DNA of 64,000 bases, taken from Metabacillus litoralis. GTDB taxonomy: Bacteria > Bacillota > Bacilli > Bacillales > Bacillaceae. This document shows, in pieces, positions 9,230 to 18,536 of the stretch; position 1 is the stretch's first letter, and the number at the start of each line of letters is the position of its first letter. The notes under the pieces are model-generated. The model was not told the origin of the DNA, ran no database searches, and saw only the letters and a program-made list of their open reading frames with translations. The stretch spans positions 62,001-126,000 of the forward strand of contig NZ_VOQF01000001.1 in the NCBI RefSeq assembly GCF_007994985.1, given 5' to 3'. A program made the translations under genes and the position numbers.

Positions 9230-10243
9230 TTAAGCAAGGGCACTGATTTGGTCTCTTTTCTTTTTGACAACATCAGCATATACAGCTACTAAAATAACGA
9301 CACCTTTTACAACGTATTGCCAAAATGAGCTTACACCCATAAGGTTCAAGCCATTACTTAGTACACCAATAATTAAAGCGCCGATGATTGTTCCCCCGAT
9401 TCTACCAGATCCACCTGTCATACTTGTTCCACCCAAAACGACTGCTGCGATAGCATCTAATTCAGCCATATTACCAGCAGTTGGCTGACCTGAAAACATA
9501 CGTGAAGATAATACAACACCAGCGACACCTGCCATTAACCCACTAAATGTATAAGCGAAAAGCTTAATTTTCTTAATGTTAATACCTGCATATTTCGCAG
9601 CTTCACTGTTTCCTCCAACTGCATACATATATCTTCCTAGCTTTGTTTTGTTCATAATTAAGTAAGCAATCAGAACAAATACAATCAAATAAATAACAGG
9701 AAGTGGTACAAGATCACCAACATATCCAGAGCCAATCGAATTAAAAGAATCTGACATTACTCGAATTGGCTTTCCGTCAGATAATACGTATGCTGCACCC
9801 CTTGCTATATTCATGGTTGCTAGAGTGACAATAAATGGAGGAATGATTGTTGTTGCAACAACATACCCATTAAAGGCACCAAATATCATCCCTACCAGTA
9901 ACCCGGCAATGACAGCTAGCCATACAGGAAATCCTGCAAGGGCAATCAACATTGTTGTAACAACTCCAGTGACCGCTATAATCGAGCCAACCGATAAATC
10001 TATTCCACCCAATATAATAACCATTGTCATGGCTATCGCTAAGTACATGTTCGTCGATACTTGTCTTAACACGTTCATCAAGTTATTTGTAGAAAGAAAA
10101 TCTGGATTAATAAGTGAAATAACAATACATAAGACCATTAATCCGATTAAAATCCCCATATTTTCTTTGACATATTTAGTAGTAGCATGACCTATTTTTA
10201 ATAACATGCCATCTTTTTTTGTTTCATAATTTAATTCAGACAC
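9230..10243 (-). CDS. Sugar ABC transporter permease, RbsC-like
   Basis: 337 residues with eight to ten hydrophobic segments and the family signatures GGIDLSVGSIIAVTGV, PPFIVTLATMNIARGAAY and AVVLGGTSMTGGSGRIGGT. It forms the membrane channel of a CUT2-class (ribose/xylose/galactoside) importer together with the ATPase encoded one base upstream and the lipoprotein at 11805. The GTG start has GGGGGGAG upstream, inside the end of the ATPase gene. The sugar is not determined by sequence alone. Confidence 0.93.
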   Translation of the reverse strand: MSELNYETKKDGMLLKIGHATTKYVKENMGILIGLMVLCIVISLINPDFLSTNNLMNVLRQVSTNMYLAIAMTMVIILGGIDLSVGSIIAVTGVVTTMLIALAGFPVWLAVIAGLLVGMIFGAFNGYVVATTIIPPFIVTLATMNIARGAAYVLSDGKPIRVMSDSFNSIGSGYVGDLVPLPVIYLIVFVLIAYLIMNKTKLGRYMYAVGGNSEAAKYAGINIKKIKLFAYTFSGLMAGVAGVVLSSRMFSGQPTAGNMAELDAIAAVVLGGTSMTGGSGRIGGTIIGALIIGVLSNGLNLMGVSSFWQYVVKGVVILVAVYADVVKKKRDQISALA

Positions 10244-10244
10244 T

Positions 10245-11738
10245 TTAACTCCCCCCTGTTGCGTAATACATTATTTTTTCTTGACTGATTTCATCTTTAT
10301 TGAGTATTTTGCTAATTCTCCCATTACTCATAACAGCAACCCGATCACTTAAATTAATAATTTCAGGCAACTCAGAAGAAATCATTATAATAGAAACTCC
10401 CTCAAGAATAAGCCGATTCATTATGGAGTAAATTTCTGCCTTAGCCCCGACGTCAACACCTCTAGTTGGTTCATCTAGAATAAGAATTTTAGGCTTTGTT
10501 GCTAACCATCTTGATATGAGTACTTTTTGCTGGTTACCACCACTTAGATTTCCCACCTTTTGACTAGCATTAGGGGTTTTGATTGATAATTCATTAATAT
10601 AATTGTGTACTTGCTCATCTTCATAGTGATGATCAACTCTAAAAAACTTCATAAATTTATCTAGTATCTTAATCGTTATGTTGTAATCAACTGGCTTACC
10701 TAAAAATAAACCTTGTTCTTTTCTATTTTCTGGAACATATGCAAGCCCATTATTAATAGCATCATTAGGGTTTTTTATCATTATTTTTTGTCCGTTTATA
10801 AACACTGTTCCTTCATGGAATATGTCAATACCAAACAGGCATTTCATAAGTTCAGAACGTCCAGCACCCATTAGACCAGAGAAACCTAATATTTCTCCTT
10901 TCTTGAGCTCAAAGTTTATGTCTTCCAAAACGCCTTTTCTTTTTAAATTAACTACTTTTAAAACACTTTGCTCAGATTTCTCGATATAAGTGCGATTGTA
11001 AAAGCTAGTTAACTCACGACCAACCATCATTGAAATAAGATGATCGTTACTAGTTTCCTTTGTAACGACTGTGCCAATATACTCTCCATCTCTCATTACT
11101 GTAATTCTGTCAGTGATTTTGAAAAGTTCATTCATCCTATGAGAAATGTAAACCATTCCTACACCTTTTGCTTTTAGGTTTCGAATCGTCTTAAAGAGGA
11201 AATCTACTTCTTTGTCTGTAAGTGAAGATGTTGGTTCATCCATGATTATGATTTTCGAATCAAAGGATACTGCTTTTATTATTTCGATCATTTGTTGCTG
11301 AGCAACCGTTAATTTTCCTATCGGAGTTTGTGGATCTATGTTGAGATCAAAATCATCTAAGAACCTTTTGGAGTTCTCCAGCATCGTGTCAAAATCTATA
11401 AAACCAGATTTGAGCAGCGGCTCGCGACCTAGGTAAATATTTTCAGCGATTGATAAATAGGGTACTAAGACAATTTCTTGATGAATGATACTAATCCCAT
11501 TCTTTTGAGCATCTTTCACATTATTAATTTCTGTTTCTATTCCATTGATTCTTATTTTGCCCTCATTAAGTTGGTGAATACCACCAAGCACCTTCATTAA
11601 AGTAGATTTACCAGCTCCATTTTCCCCTAAAAGGGCGTGAACCTCTCCTGCAATTAATTCAAAATCAACGCTTTTTAGAGCATGAACACCAGGGAATTTC
11701 TTTGTGATTTTGTTCATTTCTAATAGCCGAGTACTCAC
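10245..11738 (-). CDS. Sugar ABC transporter ATP-binding protein, RbsA-like
   Basis: About 497 residues with two fused nucleotide-binding domains, as usual for CUT2 importers. The first has GENGAGKST, LTVAQQQMIEI and IIIMDEPTSSL; the second has the typical degenerate Walker A GLMGAGRSE, then LSGGNQQKVLI and ILILDEPTRGVDVGAK. It powers uptake through the adjacent permease. The preferred GTG start (MSTRLLEMNKITKK) is six bases after GAGGTGA; an earlier GTG abuts that site. Confidence 0.95.
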   Translation of the reverse strand: MSTRLLEMNKITKKFPGVHALKSVDFELIAGEVHALLGENGAGKSTLMKVLGGIHQLNEGKIRINGIETEINNVKDAQKNGISIIHQEIVLVPYLSIAENIYLGREPLLKSGFIDFDTMLENSKRFLDDFDLNIDPQTPIGKLTVAQQQMIEIIKAVSFDSKIIIMDEPTSSLTDKEVDFLFKTIRNLKAKGVGMVYISHRMNELFKITDRITVMRDGEYIGTVVTKETSNDHLISMMVGRELTSFYNRTYIEKSEQSVLKVVNLKRKGVLEDINFELKKGEILGFSGLMGAGRSELMKCLFGIDIFHEGTVFINGQKIMIKNPNDAINNGLAYVPENRKEQGLFLGKPVDYNITIKILDKFMKFFRVDHHYEDEQVHNYINELSIKTPNASQKVGNLSGGNQQKVLISRWLATKPKILILDEPTRGVDVGAKAEIYSIMNRLILEGVSIIMISSELPEIINLSDRVAVMSNGRISKILNKDEISQEKIMYYATGGS

Positions 11739-11763
11739 TAAATTCACCTCTTCTATTAATAGA

Positions 11764-11789
11764 TAGCTTGCTTAATAATAAGCAAGCTA
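11764..11789 (-). terminator. Intercistronic hairpin after the binding-protein gene
   Basis: The perfect 11-bp dyad TAGCTTGCTTA / TAAGCAAGCTA has a 4-base loop and no U-tract. It sits between the binding-protein and ATPase genes. Such hairpins commonly stabilise the upstream message or attenuate downstream transcription, giving excess binding protein. Confidence 0.65.
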
Positions 11790-11804
11790 CCCTAATTTAT
11801 CTAT

Positions 11805-12761
11805 TTATTGCCAACCTTCTGTGCCATATTCCTCTACGTTTTCTTCATTAATTAAAAATGTTTCAACAGGTGTTCTTTTTTCAAAATCTTCATCTTTTAA
11901 CACTTTATAAGCAACTTCAACTGATTTCTTACCAATATTGATTGGTGATTGAGCACCAGTTCCAACGAACATTCCACCTGTAGCAATTTCAGCTTTTGCG
12001 CTTGGAGATCCGTCAACACCATAAATTGCTAGGTCAGTAATGTTATTTGCTTTTGCAGCTGCCAATGCACCTAAAGCTGTTGGGTCATTACCACCCATTA
12101 CCGCAATAATATCCGGGTGTGCTTGAAGAATATCTTCAGTTATTCCTAAAGCTGTCTCCAAATCACCTTTTGCATCTTGTTGTGCAACAATTTCAAAACC
12201 CTTTCCTTCAATTGCTTCCATAAAGCCTTCAATACGATCATTAACAGAATTCATTGTTGGACTATCAAGAACAGCAATTGGTCCACCGTCAGGAAACCTT
12301 TTCACTAAATCTTCGCCTGCTACCCTACCCGCATTTTTGTTATCAGATCCAACATAAGCAGTTACATAATCAAAGTCTTTTACTTCTGTATCGTAATTGA
12401 TGATTGGGATACCTGCCTCTTCTAACATTTGTAAAGCAGGTCTAATACCTTCCCAATCTACTGGATTTAAAAATATAGCATCAATGTCTTGAGCAATCAT
12501 ATCTTCAATTTGATTAATTTGAAGTGATACATCCATTGCTGGATTAGTTGTAATTAACTCATCACCATTAGCTTCTACATCTTTTCTAATGGATTCTTCT
12601 AATATTTGAAAAAATGGGTTGTTTTGTGTCATCGAAGTATAGCCAAATTTATAGCCCTCAGATTCCCCATTCCCTTTACCGCCGCCTGATTCTGAGTTAC
12701 TACAAGCAACTAATCCAATTGTTAACACTAATGTAAGAAGCAACACAATAAATTTTTTCAT
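11805..12761 (-). CDS. Sugar-binding lipoprotein, RbsB-like
   Basis: 318 residues. The signal peptide ends in the lipobox LVAC with Cys20, so the mature protein is lipid-anchored outside the membrane. The body is a periplasmic-binding-protein type 1 fold: FGYTSMTQNNPFFQILEES, DAIFLNPVDWEGIRP, DYVTAYVGSDN, GNDPTALGALAAAK. It delivers the sugar to the permease/ATPase. It is the first gene of the operon, has AAGGGAGAGG upstream, and is preceded by two cre boxes. Confidence 0.93.
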   Translation of the reverse strand: MKKFIVLLLTLVLTIGLVACSNSESGGGKGNGESEGYKFGYTSMTQNNPFFQILEESIRKDVEANGDELITTNPAMDVSLQINQIEDMIAQDIDAIFLNPVDWEGIRPALQMLEEAGIPIINYDTEVKDFDYVTAYVGSDNKNAGRVAGEDLVKRFPDGGPIAVLDSPTMNSVNDRIEGFMEAIEGKGFEIVAQQDAKGDLETALGITEDILQAHPDIIAVMGGNDPTALGALAAAKANNITDLAIYGVDGSPSAKAEIATGGMFVGTGAQSPINIGKKSVEVAYKVLKDEDFEKRTPVETFLINEENVEEYGTEGWQ

Positions 12762-12860
12762 GCTCTTGACCTCTCCCTTTTTTATAAAAATTTATAATAA
12801 ATCACTAATGTGACTTAATATCATTTATATAGTCTGTAGTTCATCGGCTAAGCCCCTTTT

Positions 12861-12874
12861 ATAAAACGCTTACA
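12861..12874 (-). promoter_or_regulatory. cre box (CcpA site), proximal
   Basis: On the minus strand this reads TGTAAGCGTTTTAT, a close match to the Bacillus catabolite-responsive element (central AARCGNTTW). It lies about 100 bases upstream of the binding-protein gene, so glucose should repress the operon through CcpA. Confidence 0.75.
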
Positions 12875-12988
12875 TTTAACCGATTATCGATTTCTTGTTA
12901 CCTTTATAAAGAAAAGCATTAATTAAAAGTTTTTATTTGAGATCTACTAAAGTCATAAAATAATAGACATATATAAATAAGTACCCTA

Positions 12989-13002
12989 AGATAACGCTTA
13001 CA
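12989..13002 (-). promoter_or_regulatory. cre box (CcpA site), distal
   Basis: On the minus strand this reads TGTAAGCGTTATCT, the second catabolite-responsive element, 128 bases from the first and 24 bases past the stop codon of the DeoR-type gene. Paired cre sites can allow looping or cooperative CcpA binding. The core promoter between them could not be placed with confidence. Confidence 0.75.
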
Positions 13003-13025
13003 TTATATAAAAACCGAAAGAACAA

Positions 13026-13796
13026 TTAATCTTCGTCACATACAACTAAATCAATTCCTAGTGCTGTTATTAAATCACAATACTCATTTCCTGGTTTTTT
13101 ATCGGTAATGATACGATCAACTCCTTCAAAATTAGTAATCTTATGAAGAAATTGCACATCAAATTTACTATGATCAACCAAGAAAGTAACTTCCTTGGAT
13201 TGTTTCATTGCTTTTTGTTTAATTTGAACTTCATAGACATTTGAATTACTAAAGCCATTTTCTAGTGTTAAACCAGATGATGAAAAAAAAGCTTTTTCAA
13301 AAGATAAATTATCTAATTGGTGCTCAGTTATTGGTCCTACGAGTGACATAGTAGATTGACGTAGAACACCACCTAATAAAATCGTTTCAATATTAGCTCC
13401 TTGAATGCTTGTTGCAACATTTACGGCATTTGTCGCAATTACTAAATTCCAATTGCGAGGTATATATTTTAGTAGATTCGGAGTAGTGGTACCCGCGTCG
13501 ATAAAAATGGCATCACCAGACTTTATATATTGAGCAGCTTTTTCTCCTATTTTGTTTTTAGCTTCCATATAAAGATTTTCACGTTTTGCGAGACCGATAT
13601 CTGGATCAACAGGGATAGCACCTCCAAATGTTCTTTTAACAATCCCCATTTTTTCCATCTTTTCAAGATCTCGTCTAATCGTCATCTCAACAACTCCAAA
13701 TTTCTCAGTAAGGTCGTTGACTTTTAACTCTCCTTCTCTTATTAAAAAAGTATATATTTGCTCTTGTCTAGAATTTAAATTTGTCTGATTTGTCAT
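13026..13796 (-). CDS. DeoR/GlpR-family transcriptional regulator
   Basis: About 256 residues from the ATG of MTNQTNLNSRQEQIYTFL, behind AGAAGAGAT. The N-terminal DeoR helix-turn-helix is ELKVNDLTEKFGVVEMTIRRDLEKM with the wing GIVKRTFGGAI. The C-terminal sugar-phosphate sensor (DeoRC) has the typical DAIFIDAGTTTPNLLKYIP and LLGGVLRQSTMSLVGP. It lies upstream of the sugar operon in the same direction and probably represses it until a phosphorylated intermediate binds. From 13797 to 14042 no further feature was found. Confidence 0.93.
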   Translation of the reverse strand: MTNQTNLNSRQEQIYTFLIREGELKVNDLTEKFGVVEMTIRRDLEKMEKMGIVKRTFGGAIPVDPDIGLAKRENLYMEAKNKIGEKAAQYIKSGDAIFIDAGTTTPNLLKYIPRNWNLVIATNAVNVATSIQGANIETILLGGVLRQSTMSLVGPITEHQLDNLSFEKAFFSSSGLTLENGFSNSNVYEVQIKQKAMKQSKEVTFLVDHSKFDVQFLHKITNFEGVDRIITDKKPGNEYCDLITALGIDLVVCDED

Positions 13797-14042
13797 ACGA
13801 TCTCTTCTTTCTTTCGTGTGAATGTTATTTACAAACATTTTTATGTTCGTTATAAACAATTTATGACAGTGATGATGAGATGTTTTTTACTTTTCTTGTT
13901 TTTTAATCATTATTAATCAAGATTATTAATAATAGATACAGTTAAACAACTTACGCAACACTTGTGTCAAGCAATTATTTGAGGGACTTCGGTAAGAATT
14001 TTGAACAGGATAGTGGACGTAGTATTATCAGATTTCCCACCT

Positions 14043-14085
14043 AAAAAAGGTACCTATCCTCAATATCCAGAGGTAGGTACCTTTT
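14043..14085 (-). terminator. Intrinsic terminator of the ABC/FtsX operon
   Basis: GGTACCTACCTC pairs with GAGGATAGGTACC (one bulge) on the minus strand and is followed by TTTTTT. It lies 35 bases after the permease gene. Confidence 0.85.
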
Positions 14086-14119
14086 CAATATTCCTAATAG
14101 AAACGCTGACTCTTTCCCA

Positions 14120-16717
14120 TCAAACACTCTCCTGCTTCAATCCATCAATAATATTGTCTTTTTTGATTTTTTGAATAGAGTAAAACATCGCGAGTCCAAC
14201 GATAATGAATATAATCACGATTGAGAAAGCTACACTCAGCCATGGCACAACAAAGCCATATTCGAAGGTTTGTTTTAATCCTAAATACATTAAATACATG
14301 ATAATAAAGCTAATTGGAAGTCCATAGGTTAAAGACTTTATTCCATAAAATATACTTTCGTAATTAATCATTTTGTTAAAGCCCTTTGGTGTCATACCTA
14401 CTGAACGAAGCATAGCAAACTCACGTTTACGTAGGGATATGCTTGTTGAAATGGTATTAAAGATATTCGCAATTGAAATTAACGAAATCAACGTAATAAA
14501 TCCGTATGTGAAGACTGACAACAGAAGGACCATTTGTTCTTGTTCTTGTCTTCTTTCATGTACATTAAAAATATCCACATTAGCCAAATTCATTTCATCC
14601 AATACTTTTTGAGTTCCCAGCGGATCAGAGGAATTCATAAACAAAATTGGTTGCATTTCACTAAGTGTCTGTTTATTTGAACCAACAAGTTTGTTCAAAG
14701 TTTCTTGTTGGACAATAATAGTAATTCCACCTAAACTAGCTTTCTGTATTCCGATTGGAGCTTGATTCGTTAACGCAGCAATTTCAACACTATTTAAAAA
14801 CTCCCGATCTTCCGTGTCTTCATAATTTATAGCATATATATCTAGCTTTTGACCGATATCAGCATTAATTGTTTTTGTTTCAATAACCTTACCAGATTCA
14901 GCGTCTTCGTATTTTATCTCTTCAATAATAATGGCACTGTTTTGTTTAGATTGCTCTAATTTCTCACTATCTACGCCAATACTAGTTGCGTATTCTCGAA
15001 AACTGTCTTTTTCCAATCCATATATTGATGCGAAATAAGGATATTTCCCATCAATAAGAGCTGAATCATCCTCTTTCACTAGTTCAAGGATTTCGTTTGA
15101 AGCGAAATCTAAATCAACCATTGCATTTACAAGTACTTCATTAGCCATTACCGATTCTGTTACATAATCAACCTTTGTTAGTGGTTCTAGCTCCTTTAAA
15201 CCATTTTCTGATCCATAGCCATAGACTTGGATATCAGAGGTAATATCACCTTGAGAAAGCTCTAGTGATTTCTTAATATTTTCTGTGAAAAATGATACAG
15301 CCAAAAATAGGACAATGCTAATAACCAAAGAAAAAACGGTTGCTTGATATCTTCGCTTGTTTCTTTTTAAGTTTTTAAGGCCTATTTCAGCTTCGATACC
15401 GAATAATTTGCGTACAAATCTTGACGTTTTCACTGCTTTACCTGTTAGTTTTATATCCTGTGTTTGACGAAGAGCATCAATTGCTGACACCTTTGAAGCT
15501 TTTTTTGCTGGATAAAAGGTTGAGATAAAAATAGTTACAACGGAAACCACACATGCAACCATAATCGAACCAGGTGTGACAATTACCTCTAATTTTTCAG
15601 ATACATTTAGTGCTCCTTGTAGATAAGAGTTAATAAAGGAGAATGTAACAGCTATTCCACCAATGCCTGATAGAAGGCCAATAGGAATACTTATAGCACC
15701 AATAATAACCCCTTCAAAAAACACAGAATTTCGCTTTTGTTTTTTAGTAGCACCGACACTCGCAAGCATCCCTAAATGTCTTGAACGTTCTGACACACTA
15801 ATTGCAAATGCATTATAAATTAACGCAACTGAACCAACAATAATAACAATCATAATTATTCCTAAAAGTGAGAATAATGTCACTCGTAAATTATCGTTTT
15901 TTGTTACTCCATAGTAACGAAGTAATTCGGAATTATACCCTATTGATTCTATGTTCTGTTTTTCAGCAAATTCTTTTGTAGATTCAAAGATTGAACCCTT
16001 AACCTTCTTTAACATAACAATTGCATTTGCTTTTTTTGCATTGCTTACTAAGCTCTTATCAATATAGCTTATAATTGTGTAGCCAGGTGCCCATGAATAT
16101 TCCCATGGTGGACGTTTTATTGTACCAACGATCGTAAGGGTTTTTGTTGATGTTATTTTGAGTTCTTCCGCTATCCCATTCTCATTCTTAATCAACCCAT
16201 TCGTTTGATCAAGTCCCGCTTCTCCACCGTTACCAACGCGGTTCCCTATATCAAGTGTAAGCTGATCACCAATTTTATACTTTACACCTGCATTATTTTC
16301 AATTTCCTCAGAAATGACAACTTCGTTTTCAGCTTGCGGTAAACGTCCTTCTGATACCTCAATGGGAAACTGTTCAAATGCTGCTGGATCATATTCCTTT
16401 ACAAATAAATAGGGCTTATTTAGGTTTTTAGAATTTGGTAGGTGTGCATAACCCAAGTCTCTACTTAACATGACCTTTTCGGTTGCTTTATCACGTTCAA
16501 TTGCTTCAATTTGCTCAGCATTCACGTTTTTATAATTAACATGCCATTCACCATTTTGTGAGATATCTTCGCGAATCATTAAGTTTAAAAACGATACACC
16601 AAGAGTAGCAACGGCTGTGATCATTGCAACAGATATAATAACACCAATAATAGTGACAAGTGTTCTTCGTTTATTTTCCTTAAGATGTCGTATTGTTAAT
16701 TTATTGATAATGTTCAT
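14120..16717 (-). CDS. FtsX-like ABC transporter permease
   Basis: 865 residues. The N-terminal membrane segment (about 18-40) is followed by a large extracellular domain, then two FtsX blocks of three helices each (about 280-410 and 750-855), with a second extracellular domain between them. The conserved SVGATKKQKR and SVGMTPKGF-type coupling helices contact the ATPase. Such transporters export or sense peptides, lipids or antibiotics rather than importing nutrients. Its start overlaps the ATPase stop as ATGA. The two-component genes just upstream probably control it. Confidence 0.9.
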   Translation of the reverse strand: MNIINKLTIRHLKENKRRTLVTIIGVIISVAMITAVATLGVSFLNLMIREDISQNGEWHVNYKNVNAEQIEAIERDKATEKVMLSRDLGYAHLPNSKNLNKPYLFVKEYDPAAFEQFPIEVSEGRLPQAENEVVISEEIENNAGVKYKIGDQLTLDIGNRVGNGGEAGLDQTNGLIKNENGIAEELKITSTKTLTIVGTIKRPPWEYSWAPGYTIISYIDKSLVSNAKKANAIVMLKKVKGSIFESTKEFAEKQNIESIGYNSELLRYYGVTKNDNLRVTLFSLLGIIMIVIIVGSVALIYNAFAISVSERSRHLGMLASVGATKKQKRNSVFFEGVIIGAISIPIGLLSGIGGIAVTFSFINSYLQGALNVSEKLEVIVTPGSIMVACVVSVVTIFISTFYPAKKASKVSAIDALRQTQDIKLTGKAVKTSRFVRKLFGIEAEIGLKNLKRNKRRYQATVFSLVISIVLFLAVSFFTENIKKSLELSQGDITSDIQVYGYGSENGLKELEPLTKVDYVTESVMANEVLVNAMVDLDFASNEILELVKEDDSALIDGKYPYFASIYGLEKDSFREYATSIGVDSEKLEQSKQNSAIIIEEIKYEDAESGKVIETKTINADIGQKLDIYAINYEDTEDREFLNSVEIAALTNQAPIGIQKASLGGITIIVQQETLNKLVGSNKQTLSEMQPILFMNSSDPLGTQKVLDEMNLANVDIFNVHERRQEQEQMVLLLSVFTYGFITLISLISIANIFNTISTSISLRKREFAMLRSVGMTPKGFNKMINYESIFYGIKSLTYGLPISFIIMYLMYLGLKQTFEYGFVVPWLSVAFSIVIIFIIVGLAMFYSIQKIKKDNIIDGLKQESV

Positions 16718-17397
16718 GGACGAATCACCTCATCCTTAGCAACCCTTCCGTCTTCAATTGAAATAACGCGATCAGCTTGCAGGGCAATCCGTTCATCATG
16801 AGTAATCACAATTAATGTTTGGTTAAATGTTTTATTGAACATTTTTAGAAGTTCTAGTATTTCATCACTGTTTTTACTATCTAAATTTCCAGTTGGTTCA
16901 TCTGCTAACATAATGGCGGGATTACTGATTAAAGCACGTCCGATTGAAACTCTTTGTTGCTGACCACCTGAAAGCTGATTTGGTAAATGATTTGTCCGAT
17001 TTTCTAAACCTAAGGAACTTATAATGTTTTTCATTTGTTCTGGATCTACCTTGTGCTCATCAAGCAGCATTGGGAGGGTAATATTCTCTTCCACTGTTAA
17101 TATTGGTATCAAATTGTAAAACTGATAAATAAGTCCGATTTGTCTTCTTCTGAAAATGGCAAGCTGAGTTTCATTCAGCTTGTATATATCTGTATTATCA
17201 ATTAGAACCTTTCCGCTAGTTGGTCGATCAACCCCTCCAAGCAGATGAAGTAGAGTTGACTTCCCTGATCCTGATGGCCCTATAATCGCGACAAACTCTC
17301 CCTTTTTCACTGAAAATGACACATTATCAAGTGCTTTTACCGCTGTTTCACCTTTGCCATATACTTTAGACAGATTTTCAATTTGTAAAATATTCAT
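16714..17397 (-). CDS. ABC transporter ATP-binding protein (MacB/LolD/BceA type)
   Basis: 227 residues, typical for this family. Walker A is GPSGSGKST (about 40-48), the signature LSGGQQQRVSIGRAL, Walker B IMLADEPTGNL and the switch histidine in VITHDE. It energises the FtsX-like permease encoded 4 bases downstream in overlap. The gene has its own promoter region (17398-17530) carrying repeats that look like a response-regulator target. Confidence 0.95.
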   Translation of the reverse strand: MNILQIENLSKVYGKGETAVKALDNVSFSVKKGEFVAIIGPSGSGKSTLLHLLGGVDRPTSGKVLIDNTDIYKLNETQLAIFRRRQIGLIYQFYNLIPILTVEENITLPMLLDEHKVDPEQMKNIISSLGLENRTNHLPNQLSGGQQQRVSIGRALISNPAIMLADEPTGNLDSKNSDEILELLKMFNKTFNQTLIVITHDERIALQADRVISIEDGRVAKDEVIRP

Positions 17398-17430
17398 CGA
17401 TATATTCCTCCATGTTTTTCATTCTACAGT

Positions 17431-17490
17431 TAGTATATCTGCCTAAAATGACATTAAAGTGACTAGTTAGGTGACATTTTTGTCACTTTA
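17431..17490 (-). promoter_or_regulatory. Promoter with candidate response-regulator repeats
   Basis: On the minus strand TGTCACC, AGTCACT and TGTCATT occur at 11-12 base steps (one DNA turn) immediately upstream of a TATACT -10 box at 17438-17433. The first also forms a dyad, GTGACATTTTTGTCAC (17471-17486). OmpR-family regulators bind such phased direct repeats. No good -35 box is present, as expected for an activator-dependent promoter. Confidence 0.55.
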
Positions 17491-17530
17491 AGAAATCTAG
17501 GGTAAAAACTAAGACAGTTTCGTTATCCTA

Positions 17531-18535
17531 CTATATAATTTGTTTATAAAACTTAATAATAAATTGAGTTCCTTTTCCGATATCGCTTTTAACTTCAATA
17601 TCACCTTGCTGACTTTTGATTACACTGTGAGCCATTGCAAGACCTATACCGACACTATCTTCTGCTGCATTTTTGCCTTTATAAAATCGTTTAAATATAT
17701 AAGGTATATCTTCTTTTACTATTCCCTTACCATTATCAGAGATGATCAATTCAGTAAATAGTGCATTTTCTGAAAATGATATTGAAATTTCTCCACCGTC
17801 TTGTGTATGCTCCACACAGTTTTTCAAAATATTAATAATAGCTTCTGCTGTCCAATTGAAATCACCCATAAATGATACTTCATTATCACCAATCATTTTA
17901 AGAGTTTGCTGCTTAATATCCATAGGTACTAAAACAGGCTGAATCGCACGCTCTAGTAATTTGCAAACCAAAACAGGTTCCTTTTTAAACATAACCGTTC
18001 CAGCGTCAATTTTTGAGAGCTTTAATAAAGAAGTAACAAGCCACTCAATTCGTTCTAGCTGTACTCGAATATTGTTCGTGAATTCCTGTCGTTTCATTTC
18101 ATCAAGCTTCACGTCACCTAAAAGATCAGCCATCACCATCATCGAAGTTAATGGTGTTTTCAGTTGATGAGAGATATCTGAAATGGCATTCGTTAGCTTT
18201 ACTTTATCTTCTTGTAATAAAGAGTGATGCTCTGATAGCATTAATGTCACCTTGTAAATATCACTTTTTAAAATACTAAGTTCACCTTCATAATTATCCC
18301 GAACATCCAAGCTATAGTCACCCCTCGAAATGCGACGTAAATAACTCGACAGCTTCTCAATTTCTCGGTATCTCCATTTTGTGAAAAAAAGAAAACTACA
18401 AATTAGCAAAAGTGATGTTAGTAAAACAACAACTGCTGCTTCTATGGAAATAAAGAAAAAAGAAGCTACTGCTACTAGTAATGAAATGAATAGTAAACAC
18501 AGTAGAAAAACTTGGATTTCTTTGTTTCGAAACAA
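17531..18535 (-). CDS. Sensor histidine kinase, small intramembrane type
   Basis: About 334 residues. Two closely spaced membrane helices (about 8-50) leave almost no extracellular loop, as in intramembrane-sensing kinases that monitor a partner transporter. Cytoplasmic motifs: H-box SDISHQLKTPLTSM, N-box NILKNCVEH, G-boxes DNGKGI and GIGLAMAHS. The preferred TTG start lies one base after the regulator's stop and about nine bases after AAGGTGG; an alternative GTG at 18565 has no ribosome site. It should phosphorylate the adjacent response regulator and respond to the ABC/FtsX system. Confidence 0.88.
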   Translation of the reverse strand: MFRNKEIQVFLLCLLFISLLVAVASFFFISIEAAVVVLLTSLLLICSFLFFTKWRYREIEKLSSYLRRISRGDYSLDVRDNYEGELSILKSDIYKVTLMLSEHHSLLQEDKVKLTNAISDISHQLKTPLTSMMVMADLLGDVKLDEMKRQEFTNNIRVQLERIEWLVTSLLKLSKIDAGTVMFKKEPVLVCKLLERAIQPVLVPMDIKQQTLKMIGDNEVSFMGDFNWTAEAIINILKNCVEHTQDGGEISISFSENALFTELIISDNGKGIVKEDIPYIFKRFYKGKNAAEDSVGIGLAMAHSVIKSQQGDIEVKSDIGKGTQFIIKFYKQII

Positions 18536-18536
18536 C

